Positions 8,482 to 16,975 of a DNA stretch of 64,000 nt are shown here, piece by piece. The notes under the pieces are model-generated. The model made no database searches, was not told where the DNA came from, and saw only the letters and a list, made by a program, of their open reading frames with translations. A program made the translations under genes and the position numbers. Each line of letters starts with the position of its first letter. The stretch's first letter is position 1. The stretch comes from Qipengyuania huizhouensis (GTDB lineage Bacteria; Pseudomonadota; Alphaproteobacteria; Sphingomonadales; Sphingomonadaceae). The stretch covers positions 1 through 64,000 of the forward strand of contig NZ_JAIGNT010000012.1 in assembly GCF_019711635.1 (NCBI RefSeq), given 5' to 3'.

Positions 8482-9093
8482 CTACTGCAGGGTAACGATC
8501 TCGTCACCATCGTCTCGCAGGGCGAAGAACTGCATCAACTGGATCATCAGTTCGCAGCGCTCCGACAGCGTTTTCGCTTCGATCAGCGCCTGCTTGGCGG
8601 CAGAATCGAACGGGGCGATTTGCGCGACGCCGTTGATCAGTGTCTCGTCATCGAGGCGCTCGACCGAATCCCAGTCCACCGAATAGCCTTGCATCGCGGC
8701 GAAACGCTTGGCCTCGAATTCGAACCCCGCCCGTTCTACGCTGGCGAGTACTTCGTCCTTCGGGTCTTCGATCAACTCCGCTTCGATCTGCCGGAATGCG
8801 GTGGTGACATCGAGTTCGCGCACCATTTTGAAACGCGATACGCCTTCGAGAACAATGTTGTAGCGTCCGTCTTCGAGCGCTTCGACATCGCCGATGCGAC
8901 CGACGCAGCCGATTTCGTAAAGGGGCGAGCCCTCCGAATTTCGCTGGGGCTGGATCATCCCGATCAGCCGGTCCTTGGCAAGTGCGCTGCCGACCAGTTC
9001 GCGGTAGCGCGGCTCGAAGATATGCAGCGGCAATTGCAGCGCCGGGAACAGTATCGCCCCGGGCAGGGGAAAGATGGACAGGCGGACGCTCAA
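8482..9093 (-). CDS. Lon N-terminal (substrate-binding) domain protein
   Basis: 203 residues forming only the LON substrate-binding domain: LSIFPLPGAILFPALQLPLHIFEPRYRELV at the start, then IGMIQPQRN and GCVGRIGDVEALEDGRYNIVLEGVSRFK. The ATPase and protease parts of Lon are absent, as is usual for this stand-alone family, whose role is not firmly established. It lies 7 bases downstream of the thioredoxin/TPR gene on the same strand, an association that suggests a joint role in protein quality control. Confidence 0.9.
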   Translation of the reverse strand: MSVRLSIFPLPGAILFPALQLPLHIFEPRYRELVGSALAKDRLIGMIQPQRNSEGSPLYEIGCVGRIGDVEALEDGRYNIVLEGVSRFKMVRELDVTTAFRQIEAELIEDPKDEVLASVERAGFEFEAKRFAAMQGYSVDWDSVERLDDETLINGVAQIAPFDSAAKQALIEAKTLSERCELMIQLMQFFALRDDGDEIVTLQ

Positions 9094-9100
9094 ACCGGCC

Positions 9101-10024
9101 TCATCCGAACAGCAGCTTGGACAGCCGCCGCCGGGTTGCCACGACCCATGGATCTTCGAGACCTACGGCGTTGAAAATGTCGATCAGCTTGGTCCGTGCC
9201 GCGCCTTCGTTCCACTCGCGGTCGGTTTCGATCATCGCGAGCAATTCGTCGGCGGCGGCATCGCGCTCGCCTGCAGCGAAAGCAGCCTCGGCATAGGCCA
9301 GGCGCGCATCCATATCGGAAGGATCGGATTGCGCTTTCTCGCGCAGGGCGGCGAGTTCGTCGTCATCGACCTTGTTGCCCGCAAGTTCCAGTGCCGCCTT
9401 GGCGTTCTCGACCTGCGGATCTTTCGCCAATGCAGGGTTGGCCTCGACAGCGGCGAGCGCCGCCTTCGCTTCCTCGACCCGATCGGCCAGCGCGAGTGCG
9501 CGGATGAGGCCCGCATGCGCGGCGGCATTGTCGGGCGCCATTTCGGCAACCTGCGCAAAGATACCCGCGGCGCGCGCGGCATCGCCTTCGGACAGTACCT
9601 GCTCGCCCATCGCGACGAACTGGTCTACTTGCTGCGCGGCCTGTGCCTGCTGACTGTCTGCGTCGCCTCCATCGATCGGGAGCTGCGACAGGATCTGGTC
9701 GAGGGTCTGCTTCAGCTGCGATTCGCTGCGGGCATTCGTGAGGTCAGCAACCGGCTGCCCCTGGAACATGGCATACACTGTCGGGATCGACTGGACCTGA
9801 AACTGTGCGGCGATGAACTGTTCCTTGTCGACATCGACCTTCACCAGCACAACGCCCTTGTCGGCATATTCGCCCGCGACCTTTTCCAGCATCGGGGCAA
9901 GCGCCTTGCACGGGCCGCACCACTCCGCATAAAAATCGAGGATGACGAGCTTTGTCGTCGATGGTTCGACAACATCCTGCTTGAACTTCTCGACAGCCTT
10001 CTGCTCGTCGATGCTCAATCCCAT
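9101..10024 (-). CDS. CnoX/YbbN-like thioredoxin-TPR chaperedoxin
   Basis: 307 residues from the ATG at 10024. Residues 1-115 form a thioredoxin domain with an intact WCGPC active site (35-39). The remainder is alpha-helical with degenerate TPRs, including GDAARAAGIFAQVAEMAPDNAAAHAGLIRAL-type pairs. This order is that of YbbN/CnoX, a holdase that protects proteins from oxidative aggregation and hands them to folding machines. E. coli YbbN has SxxC, whereas the full CxxC here should be redox active. An upstream in-frame start would add 34 residues without similarity to thioredoxins and is not used. Confidence 0.88.
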   Translation of the reverse strand: MGLSIDEQKAVEKFKQDVVEPSTTKLVILDFYAEWCGPCKALAPMLEKVAGEYADKGVVLVKVDVDKEQFIAAQFQVQSIPTVYAMFQGQPVADLTNARSESQLKQTLDQILSQLPIDGGDADSQQAQAAQQVDQFVAMGEQVLSEGDAARAAGIFAQVAEMAPDNAAAHAGLIRALALADRVEEAKAALAAVEANPALAKDPQVENAKAALELAGNKVDDDELAALREKAQSDPSDMDARLAYAEAAFAAGERDAAADELLAMIETDREWNEGAARTKLIDIFNAVGLEDPWVVATRRRLSKLLFG

Positions 10025-10219
10025 GCTCGCCACGTAAACCGCCTTTCTGCGCGTTGAAATCCAGGCTGCCCATGTGGGCCTTTCTCCGCCAATGTGAAGG
10101 GCCGGAGTGTCGCTCGCAACCCTCATGCGAAAACCGCACTTTTTTGCTTGCGGGACTCACAAGCCGTTGCTAGTTGCGCGCCTCCCCACCGGACCACGCG
10201 GTTCGGCGAGCGTCAGTGA

Positions 10220-10294
10220 GCGGGCGTAGCTCAGGGGTAGAGCACAACCTTGCCAAGGTTGGGGTCGGGCGTTCGAATCGCCTCGCCCGCTCCA
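10220..10294 (+). tRNA. tRNA-Gly (anticodon GCC)
   Basis: A 75-base cloverleaf with encoded CCA. Acceptor GCGGGCG pairs with CGCCCGC; D-arm GCTC/GAGC; anticodon arm CAACC-TTGCCAA-GGTTG with GCC in the loop; T-arm GGGCG-TTCGAAT-CGCCT (last pair G-T); discriminator T and CCA 10292-10294. It reads GGC/GGT codons. The next coding gene starts about 100 bases downstream; no attachment-site duplication was seen. Confidence 0.97.
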
Positions 10295-10398
10295 TTTTCT
10301 CCTATCGACAAGAGATGTCCGGCTTACTGTGCGAAGTCGTTCGTCGCGCTAATTTGCATTTTATCGCGGCAATGGTTGCGTTCCGACTTCGCGTCGCT

Positions 10399-12609
10399 AT
10401 GAAGCGCGTTATGTTGTATCACACCGTTTCGCTTCGCCGTGGCCTTGCCACTTCCATTTCCCTGATCGCACTGACCCAAGCTGCGCCGACGATTGCACAG
10501 GATGCCCCCGCGCAAGACGAGGCCGAGGTCACCAGCGCAGAAGACGATCTGCACAATCGCCGCATTGCTGCCGACGGTACGATCATCGTCAGTGCCGAAG
10601 CCTTGCGCGAGTTCGATCTTCTCGCCGGCACCGACGTGATCGAAGGCGAAGAGCTCGATGCCAATATGGACGGCCAGCTGGGCGAAGTCCTGACCAGCAT
10701 TCCCGGCGTTACGGCAACCGGTTTCGCACCGGGCGCTTCCCGCCCGATCCTGCGCGGCTTCTCGGGCGAACGGGTCAAGGTCCTCGTCGACGGTATCGGC
10801 GCGATCGACGTATCGAATACCTCCGCCGACCATGCGGTTTCGATCGACCCGCTAACGGCGGAAAGCATCGAGGTACTTCGCGGCCCGGCAGTGCTTCTCT
10901 ATGGCAGCCAGGCCATCGGCGGTGCCGTTAACGTCATCGACAAACGAATCCCGCGCCGGATTCCAGCTGAAGACTTCCACCTCGATGCCCTGGTCCGCGC
11001 CGATACGGTGAAGGATTTACGCGAAGGCGGTGCCTCGCTCGATGTCCCGCTAGGTGGCGGCTTCGTGGTTCATGCCGATGGGCTTTATCGCCAGACCGAT
11101 GATCTCGAGGTCCCCGGTTTCGTGCTGTCCAAAGATCTTCGCGCCGACCTGCTCGCCGATGCTGCCGAAGAGGAAGACGAGGGGCATCTCGAGGAGGCGG
11201 GAGAGCTTCGCGAGGTGGCCAACGCCAGCGACACGCTGTTCAACAGCGGTACGGAAACCTGGTCGGCCAACGGTGGCCTCGCATTTTTCCGGAACGATTC
11301 GAGCCTCGGCGTTTCCGTGGGGGTCTATGATACCTTTTACGGTGTCCCCATCCTGCCCGGCGCCCACCATCACCACGAGGAAGAAGGCGAGGAAGGCCAT
11401 GAAGGTGAGGACCACTCCGAAGAGGAGGAAGAAGCTCCCGAAACGGTCAGCATCGGACTGCGCCAGTACCGCGCAGACCTGCGCGGCGACATCGTGCTGG
11501 GCGACGGTATCTTCGAGCGCCTCAAGATCCGTGCCGGATATTCCGATTACACGCATACCGAATTCGAGGGCGATGAAGTCGGCACCGTATTCGACGTGCA
11601 GGGCATCGAGGCCAGGGCCGAACTGCTCCAGAATCAGGACGGCATCCTGCGCGGGTCGATCGGGACCCAATACTACTTCCGCGATTTCGCCGCCGAAGGT
11701 GCGGAAGCCTATGTCGCGCCGAACCGGACCGAACAGATTTCATTCTTCACCCTGCAGGAATACGGCAACGGCCCGCTCCAGCTAGAAGGGGCACTGCGCT
11801 ACGAGATGACCGACGTGGACTCCGTCCCGCTCGGCATCGAACGCGATTTCGACAGCGTCTCCGGCGCGGTCGGTCTGGCCTATCAGGCAACGCCGAGCTT
11901 CCGTACCGGTGTGAACCTCTCGCGAGTGGCCCGCGCTCCAAGTGCGGAAGAGCTGTTCTCCGAAGGGCCGCATATCGCGACGCAGCAGTTCGAGATCGGC
12001 GATCCCGACCTCGGCATGGAAAAAGCCTGGGGTGTCGAACTATTTGCGCGTGGCAGCCTTGGCCCTGTCGACCTTTCAGTGGCCGCCTACCGGTCATGGT
12101 TCGACGATTACATCTACCTCAGCGAAACCGGCCTGGAAGAAGACGGTCTTCCGGTGTTCGAATACCTCCAGCAGGATGCGACCTATACCGGCGTCGAAGG
12201 CCAGATTGCCTGGACCTTTATCGACACCCCCGGCTTCGACCTCACCGCCGACTTGCGCGGCGAGTATATCGATGCCGAACTGGATAACGGCTTCAACGTG
12301 CCGCGCATTCCGCCGCTAGGCCTGACGGGCGCGCTGGAAGCGGATACCGGAAACCTCACGCTGCGCGGCGAGGTCGAATGGTTCGACGATCAGAACGATG
12401 TCGCGCCGTTCGAGACGGCAACCGAAGGATTCACCTTCGTCAATGCATCGGCCACATGGCGTCCGCTGGCGAGCGACCCCGCCCTTGCGGTGATCCTGAA
12501 GGCCGAGAACATGTTCGATGAGGAAGGCAGGCGCCATTCCAGCTTCACGAAGGATTTCGTCCCGCTCCCCGGCCGCAACATCAGCGTCGCGGTGCGCATG
12601 AGCCTGTAA
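10399..12609 (+). CDS. TonB-dependent outer-membrane receptor with His/acidic loops (ZnuD-like, likely zinc)
   Basis: About 736 residues from ATG 10399 (ATG 10411 is an alternative; neither has a good ribosome site). After a signal peptide ending near TIAQ, a plug domain carries VIEGEELDANMDGQLGEVL, PGVTATGF, RPILRGFSGERVKVLVDG and SIEVLRGPAVLLYGSQAIGGAVN. The barrel ends in the usual aromatic/hydrophobic pattern. Barrel loops contain an acidic stretch with His near 254-269 and a loop at 321-345 with four consecutive His followed by Glu/His/Asp repeats. Such loops characterise ZnuD-type zinc receptors. Energy would come from TonB-ExbBD encoded elsewhere. Copper or nickel cannot be excluded. 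Confidence 0.88.
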   Translation: MKRVMLYHTVSLRRGLATSISLIALTQAAPTIAQDAPAQDEAEVTSAEDDLHNRRIAADGTIIVSAEALREFDLLAGTDVIEGEELDANMDGQLGEVLTSIPGVTATGFAPGASRPILRGFSGERVKVLVDGIGAIDVSNTSADHAVSIDPLTAESIEVLRGPAVLLYGSQAIGGAVNVIDKRIPRRIPAEDFHLDALVRADTVKDLREGGASLDVPLGGGFVVHADGLYRQTDDLEVPGFVLSKDLRADLLADAAEEEDEGHLEEAGELREVANASDTLFNSGTETWSANGGLAFFRNDSSLGVSVGVYDTFYGVPILPGAHHHHEEEGEEGHEGEDHSEEEEEAPETVSIGLRQYRADLRGDIVLGDGIFERLKIRAGYSDYTHTEFEGDEVGTVFDVQGIEARAELLQNQDGILRGSIGTQYYFRDFAAEGAEAYVAPNRTEQISFFTLQEYGNGPLQLEGALRYEMTDVDSVPLGIERDFDSVSGAVGLAYQATPSFRTGVNLSRVARAPSAEELFSEGPHIATQQFEIGDPDLGMEKAWGVELFARGSLGPVDLSVAAYRSWFDDYIYLSETGLEEDGLPVFEYLQQDATYTGVEGQIAWTFIDTPGFDLTADLRGEYIDAELDNGFNVPRIPPLGLTGALEADTGNLTLRGEVEWFDDQNDVAPFETATEGFTFVNASATWRPLASDPALAVILKAENMFDEEGRRHSSFTKDFVPLPGRNISVAVRMSL
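10408..10422. promoter_or_regulatory. Weak Zur-like inverted repeat at the receptor start
   Basis: GTTAT-GTTGT-ATCAC is an imperfect palindrome (one arm mismatch) resembling alphaproteobacterial Zur sites of the GTTATN(x)ATAAC type. It overlaps the start-codon region rather than an evident promoter, so it is only suggestive. Confidence 0.22.
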
Positions 12610-12613
12610 CTGT

Positions 12614-12637
12614 GAGAGGGGGGCGCCGCCCCCCTTC
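12614..12637. terminator. Likely bidirectional terminator hairpin
   Basis: Runs of six G (12618-12623) and six C (12629-12634) pair around CGCCG, with flanking A-T pairs, between the converging receptor and saccharopine-reductase-like genes. The following sequence on the + strand is moderately T-rich. Confidence 0.6.
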
Positions 12638-12638
12638 T

Positions 12639-13832
12639 CTATTCTTCGATCTCGAAGGTGAGATGCGCGTGTTCGCGCAGCCTTTCGACCAGTTCCTCCC
12701 CCAGAAACGATCCCGGTGTTCCTACCCCGTCTTCGGCCTTGCTCTGCAATAGTGCCATGCCGGTTTCGCCGAGCATGCGACTGGTCGAACCGTATCCCGG
12801 ATCGAACTTGCCCTTCACCGCATATCTGATCTGCTTTCCATCGGGCCACTCGCCGATGAACAGCACGTCATAGAACCCGTTCTCGCGCTCTTCCTGTGTC
12901 GGCCCTTCACCCGGCTTCGGCGGTTTGGCACCGAAGGGGTTCTTCATTAATTCGACCATCGCGTTGGCGGCGGCCTTGCCTGCATCCCCCGGGCTGGTCA
13001 GCACCATCTCGTCATAACGAAAATCCTTTCCGTAGGGGTGGCCGCGGAGGAAATTGGTGCGGTGGACGTTTTTGGTGTTGATCGGCGCCATGACGAAGGG
13101 AGCCGCCCATTTGCCAGTGTCTTCCTCATAGTGCGGCACCATGCCCGAGGGCTGCTCCGGCCCTTCAAATCCGGGCGTGAGCGCAAACGGATCGCGTAGT
13201 GCGCTAATGACCTTCGGATCCTTCATCGCGGCCTTCATAGTCGCACCGAGGCTGGCTGCGGTCCCGCCGGAAAAGGTGCCTTTCATCGTGCGAACCCGGC
13301 CCTTTACGCGGGGCGCCGGAGAACCGTGGCGCGCGGCTGCCTCTTTCTGAAGCATCAGTACGCCGAGGTCGAAGGGGATCGAATCGAAGCCTGATGAAAA
13401 GCAGATCCTGGCTCCGCTGGCCCTGGCGGCTTCGTGATGCTGGACGATCTTCTCCGCCATCCAGGCCGGTTCGCCGCAGAGATCGGCATAGTCGGTCCCG
13501 GTCTTCACGCAGGATTCGACCAGCGCATTGCCATAAAGCTGGTAGGGGCCGACCGTCGAGAGGACCACCCGGGTACGTCGGCACATGGCTTCGAGACTGG
13601 CCGGATCGTCGGCATCGGCGACGATCATGCGAGTGGTCGAAGGCGCGCCGATTTCTTCGCGTACCGCGGTGAGCTTGTCTTCGCTGCGACCGGCCATCGC
13701 CCATTTCGGGCCATGATCGCTATTGCCGTATTCGCGCACGAAATGTTCGGCGACGAGGCGGCCCGTGTAACCGGTCGCGCCATATACGATGATATCGAAT
13801 TCGCGGCTGTTTTCATGGTTGGCATCGGTCAT
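12639..13832 (-). CDS. Saccharopine dehydrogenase-like NAD(P) oxidoreductase (trans-acting enoyl reductase type)
   Basis: 397 residues. The N-terminus holds a Rossmann motif (IVYGATGYTGRLVAEHF, about 15-31) followed by WAMAGRSEDKL and STVGPYQLYGNALVESC with TDYADLCGEP, the pattern of the saccharopine-dehydrogenase-like family that includes mycobacterial trans-acting enoyl reductases and eukaryotic SCCPDH. In this group the lysine-pathway activity is usually absent and a lipid-related reduction is presumed. GGAG lies 6-7 bases before ATG 13832. Alone in its transcript. Confidence 0.88.
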   Translation of the reverse strand: MTDANHENSREFDIIVYGATGYTGRLVAEHFVREYGNSDHGPKWAMAGRSEDKLTAVREEIGAPSTTRMIVADADDPASLEAMCRRTRVVLSTVGPYQLYGNALVESCVKTGTDYADLCGEPAWMAEKIVQHHEAARASGARICFSSGFDSIPFDLGVLMLQKEAAARHGSPAPRVKGRVRTMKGTFSGGTAASLGATMKAAMKDPKVISALRDPFALTPGFEGPEQPSGMVPHYEEDTGKWAAPFVMAPINTKNVHRTNFLRGHPYGKDFRYDEMVLTSPGDAGKAAANAMVELMKNPFGAKPPKPGEGPTQEERENGFYDVLFIGEWPDGKQIRYAVKGKFDPGYGSTSRMLGETGMALLQSKAEDGVGTPGSFLGEELVERLREHAHLTFEIEE

Positions 13833-14184
13833 GCAATCTCTCCTTCGGACGAGGTGATGCGCCGTGAAACCGCGGGAGTCAAAGCCGCTACGTCATGAGC
13901 GCTTGCGAGGCCGGGAGCAGTGGCGAAGTGTTGACGGTGGACGTTCTTTTCAGACCCGTGACCTTTCGCGGTTTTCGCGCATAATCAGGGGCTTGAGTGT
14001 CAGCTTGGCGCAGCGGGTGTGACCTTTGCAGATGGACGGCTCGGTCATCGACTGGGATGGGGAGCATAGGAATGCGAGGCATGGGCTTCACCGCCGGTTG
14101 GCAAAAGCCGATGCGATAGCGCCTTGGCGACCTGTAGGAAAACGGCCGGTCCATCGCTGGCAGAAGACACAGCGGCGGAGGCGC
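13833..14184. other. Gene-poor 352-bp stretch
   Basis: No convincing gene. A minus-strand frame at 13888-14154 is Arg/Pro-rich with no ribosome site or domain. The stretch contains the inverted copy C of the short dispersed repeat. Confidence 0.5.
13947..13970 (-). repeat. Short dispersed repeat, copy C
   Basis: On the minus strand CGCGAAAGGTCACGGGTCTG matches copies A and B with small differences. GATTATGCG, found after copy B, lies 5' of it here. Confidence 0.35.
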
Positions 14185-14739
14185 TTACAGCCTTGGCAGC
14201 GTCACTCCGCGCTGGCCCATATATTTGCCTGCGCGGTCGGCATAGGTCACTTCGGGCCGCTCGTTACCCTGCAGGAACAGGAACTGGCACGCACCCTCAT
14301 TGGCGTAGATTTTCGCAGGCAATGGCGTCGTGTTCGAGAATTCGAGCGTCACATGGCCTTCCCAGCCCGGCTCCAGCGGCGTCACGTTCACGATAATGCC
14401 GCAGCGGGCATAGGTGCTCTTGCCGAGGCAGATGACCAGTACATCTTCCGGCACGCGGAAATATTCGACTGTCCGGGCGAGCGCGAAACTGTTGGGCGGG
14501 ATTACGCAGACATCGGTCTGGCGATCGACGAAGCTGGTTGCGGCGAAATCCTTCGGATCGACCACGGCATTATCGACATTGGTGAAGATCTTGAACTCGT
14601 CCGCCACCCGTGCGTCGTAGCCATAGGAAGACAGGCCATAGCTGATGGTCCCGTCACGCCGCTGGCTTTCGACGAAGGGTTCGATCATGTCGCGTGTCGT
14701 GGCCGCTTCGCGGATCCATTTGTCGGAAAGAATCGCCAT
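14185..14739 (-). CDS. dcd: dCTP deaminase
   Basis: 184 residues from MAILSDKW at 14739. Deaminates dCTP to dUTP for thymidylate synthesis, as a cytosolic trimer. The family signature is clear: SSYGYDARV near 38, [16 protein letters not shown] near 92, [10 protein letters not shown] with the conserved Ser and Arg near 111-115, and [22 protein letters not shown] carrying the catalytic Glu near 138, then CQFLF. Length and motifs fit the monofunctional enzyme. The next gene upstream on the same strand, a TetR regulator, is 60 bases away. Confidence 0.95.
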   Translation of the reverse strand: MAILSDKWIREAATTRDMIEPFVESQRRDGTISYGLSSYGYDARVADEFKIFTNVDNAVVDPKDFAATSFVDRQTDVCVIPPNSFALARTVEYFRVPEDVLVICLGKSTYARCGIIVNVTPLEPGWEGHVTLEFSNTTPLPAKIYANEGACQFLFLQGNERPEVTYADRAGKYMGQRGVTLPRL

Positions 14740-14799
14740 GCACCTGTGATTCCGCAAAGCAGCGCATGCATCAAGCGGAGGCGGGATTTAATCCCCCTC

Positions 14800-15462
14800 C
14801 TAAGCGGCGTGGAGCTTACCGGTCCCCCGAGCACCGCCGTCCTTCGCGTCGAGACCATCAAAGATCGCATCGACGATATGGGCCAGCTTGTCCTCGGAAA
14901 GACGGTCTCCGATCATCGCGATGAGATAGGGCTGTATATAGCTGAGCACCATCTGGTTGATGACCGACCGGGCATAGTCGACGTCCATCCCGGCGAGGTG
15001 GCCGTCCGCCTGCGCTTCGGCGATCAGTTCGCACAGATAGTGGTCGCCGAGATCGATATAGCTCTGCGCATATTCGAAATACCGCTCACCCATTTCGACA
15101 TAGAGGCGGAAGGTGGCGGGATCGTCCTGGAAATTCTTGCGCAGCAGCGTGAAGCGGCGCGCGAAGAATTCGTACATCTTGCGGCGCGGCGGAAGATTGC
15201 TCCCCATCACAGCGTCCATCACCGCGATCTTGGGTGCAAACCATTCGGCGGTGATCGCTTCGAACAAATCGCCTTCCTCGGGAAAGATAGCTTCCACCCG
15301 CGCGCGTGCCATCTTGAGCTCGGCCGCGAGCCGCGCACGCGTAACTTCCTCGCCCGTGCGTTCGAGAAGCTGCATTGCCTCAAGGGCAAAGCGCCTCCGC
15401 TGCTGATCGATATCCTTCTCGCCCACCTGTCCCGGCTCCATTGGAAGCGTGTTCGTGCCCAT
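14800..15462 (-). CDS. TetR family transcriptional regulator
   Basis: 220 residues. After a short polar leader, residues 22-70 form a TetR DNA-binding helix-turn-helix (FALEAMQLLERTGEEVTRARLAAELKMARARVEAIFPEEGDLFEAI), with the recognition helix replaced by a variant reading MARARVEAIF. The rest is the helical ligand-binding domain. No operator or target is obvious. It sits between dcd and the DUF1295 gene on the same strand; the 40-base gap to the DUF1295 gene makes co-transcription with the lipid genes upstream possible. Confidence 0.87.
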   Translation of the reverse strand: MGTNTLPMEPGQVGEKDIDQQRRRFALEAMQLLERTGEEVTRARLAAELKMARARVEAIFPEEGDLFEAITAEWFAPKIAVMDAVMGSNLPPRRKMYEFFARRFTLLRKNFQDDPATFRLYVEMGERYFEYAQSYIDLGDHYLCELIAEAQADGHLAGMDVDYARSVINQMVLSYIQPYLIAMIGDRLSEDKLAHIVDAIFDGLDAKDGGARGTGKLHAA

Positions 15463-15502
15463 TTAGAGGATCAGGAGCGGGGTTAAACCCCCGTGCATCG
15501 AA

Positions 15503-16300
15503 TCAATCGGTATTCTTTGGAGGCATCGGGACGAAGGCCGAGGTCCGGCGCTTGTATTCCTCGTAACCGGGGCGCGAATGCTTCATTCCCTTTTCCAGCA
15601 GGGCCGCGCCAGACCACTTGATCAGCGTGAAGGTAAGGAAGATCGGACCCGCCACGGTCCACAGGGCGACTTCCCAGCTGATGCCGGAAGCGACCAACCA
15701 GATACCCCACCAGGCGCAGGCATCGCCGAAGTAATTGGGGTGGCGGGTGTAACGCCACAGCCCCCTGTCCATCACCAGGTCCTTGTTCGCAGGGTTCGCC
15801 TTGAACCGGGCGAGTTGCCAGTCGCCCACCCATTCGAAGAAGATGCCGACCAGATAGAGCACCGTGCCGACGATGGCCAAAACTGTCAGGCGGTTTTCTC
15901 CCCCTGCGGCGAGGATCCCAGCCTGCGCCGGTGAGCTTACGAGAAACAGCAGGACGGCCTGCCCCAGCCAGATCTTGGTCAGCGTGGTCGAAGCGAACCG
16001 GCCCTCTTCACGCGCTTTCCTGAGCATACGGGCATAGCGCTTGTCTTCGCCCTCCGCGCGCCACCTGCGGAAGAGATAGATGCCGAGCCTGAGTCCCCAC
16101 GCCGCGGTCATTCCTAGAAGCAGGTGAGCGAGTAGTCCCCGTTGTTCGAGCTGCAGCCAGCTTGTGAGCGCCATCAGCGCCATGCCTGCGCCCCAGTAGG
16201 AATCGATGAACGAGACATCGCCGATCTTCACGGAAACGAGCCAAAGCATCAGCGTGACGCCCACCAGAATCGCAGCGTTGACGAGGAGGGCGTCGATCAT
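15503..16300 (-). CDS. DUF1295 (steroid 5-alpha-reductase-like) membrane protein
   Basis: 265 residues with about six hydrophobic segments. The C-terminal half carries the signature of DUF1295 and isoprenylcysteine-methyltransferase-like proteins: DRGLWRYTRHPNYFGDACAWWGIWL, with R-H-P-N-Y-F-G-D conserved, followed by KGMKHSRPGYEEYKRRTSAFVPMPP. The N-terminal WLVSVKIGDVSFIDSYWG is also typical. Members are presumed lipid or steroid reductases in the inner membrane; the substrate is unknown. Its ATG at 16300 overlaps the stop of the acyltransferase gene by 4 bases, so both are likely translated together. Confidence 0.88.
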   Translation of the reverse strand: MIDALLVNAAILVGVTLMLWLVSVKIGDVSFIDSYWGAGMALMALTSWLQLEQRGLLAHLLLGMTAAWGLRLGIYLFRRWRAEGEDKRYARMLRKAREEGRFASTTLTKIWLGQAVLLFLVSSPAQAGILAAGGENRLTVLAIVGTVLYLVGIFFEWVGDWQLARFKANPANKDLVMDRGLWRYTRHPNYFGDACAWWGIWLVASGISWEVALWTVAGPIFLTFTLIKWSGAALLEKGMKHSRPGYEEYKRRTSAFVPMPPKNTD

Positions 16301-16917
16301 TTCTTCATCTCTCCCACGGTCTGGGTGCTCTTTTCGAGTGCGACGAAGCGATCGCAATCGGGCCGCTTTTCACGATAGAAGGCGGCAATCTTCGCCAGGT
16401 CGGCGCGGTAATCGCCGGTCGGCATGATCGGCTCGCCCATGCCCCCAACCAGTTTCGCATTGTCGACCCATGCGGGCACGATGGGCACGCCTGCGGCCAT
16501 GGCGATGTGGTAGAAACCGCTGCGCCAGTCGCCCTTGAAGGTGCGCGAACCTTCGGGCGCGATCACCAGTGCTAGGTCATCCGCCGCGGCGAATGCGGCC
16601 GCGACCTGTTCGACATAATTCGCCCGCCTGCTGCGATCGATCGGGATGCCCCCCATGTCTAGCATGAAGTCGGTCATCGGCCATTTGAACAGGCTGCTCT
16701 TGCCCATGAAGCTCGGGCGGATGCCGAGTTCGTGCGTGGCGCCGATGAAGAAAATGAAGTCCCAGTTGGAGGTATGCGGTGCACCGAGGATTATGAATTT
16801 GCGCGCCTCGGGCCGCCGCCCGTCGATGCGCCACCCCTTCCAGCGATACAGCAAGATCAGCAGTCGCCGAACGAGACGGCTCAGCAGCGATGGCTTGCGA
16901 TTCGTGGCGCTCGGCAT
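16297..16917 (-). CDS. 1-acyl-glycerol-3-phosphate acyltransferase-like (LPLAT) protein
   Basis: 206 residues from MPSATNRK at 16917. The block order of glycerolipid acyltransferases is present: APHTSNWDFIF (H-x4-D catalytic motif, about 53-63), then FMGKSSLFKWP, GGIPIDRSR and APEGSRTFKGDWRSGFYHIA, then VPIVPAWVD. This is the short membrane-associated type, closer to the PlsC-like family found beside lipid-modification genes than to canonical PlsC. It overlaps the DUF1295 gene downstream, pointing to a joint membrane-lipid role. GGAGAGAG precedes the start. Confidence 0.85.
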   Translation of the reverse strand: MPSATNRKPSLLSRLVRRLLILLYRWKGWRIDGRRPEARKFIILGAPHTSNWDFIFFIGATHELGIRPSFMGKSSLFKWPMTDFMLDMGGIPIDRSRRANYVEQVAAAFAAADDLALVIAPEGSRTFKGDWRSGFYHIAMAAGVPIVPAWVDNAKLVGGMGEPIMPTGDYRADLAKIAAFYREKRPDCDRFVALEKSTQTVGEMKK

Positions 16918-16975
16918 TCTCTCTCCTCCCGTCCGGTTAGCAGGTCCGGGCGGGAAAGCGAGAGGAACTGCGGCG

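Noticed and set aside
10174-10398. Extended 5' start of the TonB-dependent receptor frame through tRNA-Gly
   Set aside because: The frame crosses an intact tRNA gene and the extra residues would precede the signal peptide; starts at 10399 or 10411 are preferred.
11365-11434. Artificial His-tag as explanation of the four-His run in the receptor
   Set aside because: The run lies inside a barrel loop with further Glu, Asp and His, as in natural zinc receptors, and not at a terminus.
13888-14154. Minus-strand 88-residue frame in the gap before dcd
   Set aside because: Arg/Pro-rich composition, no ribosome site, no similarity to a known family, and it contains the dispersed repeat.
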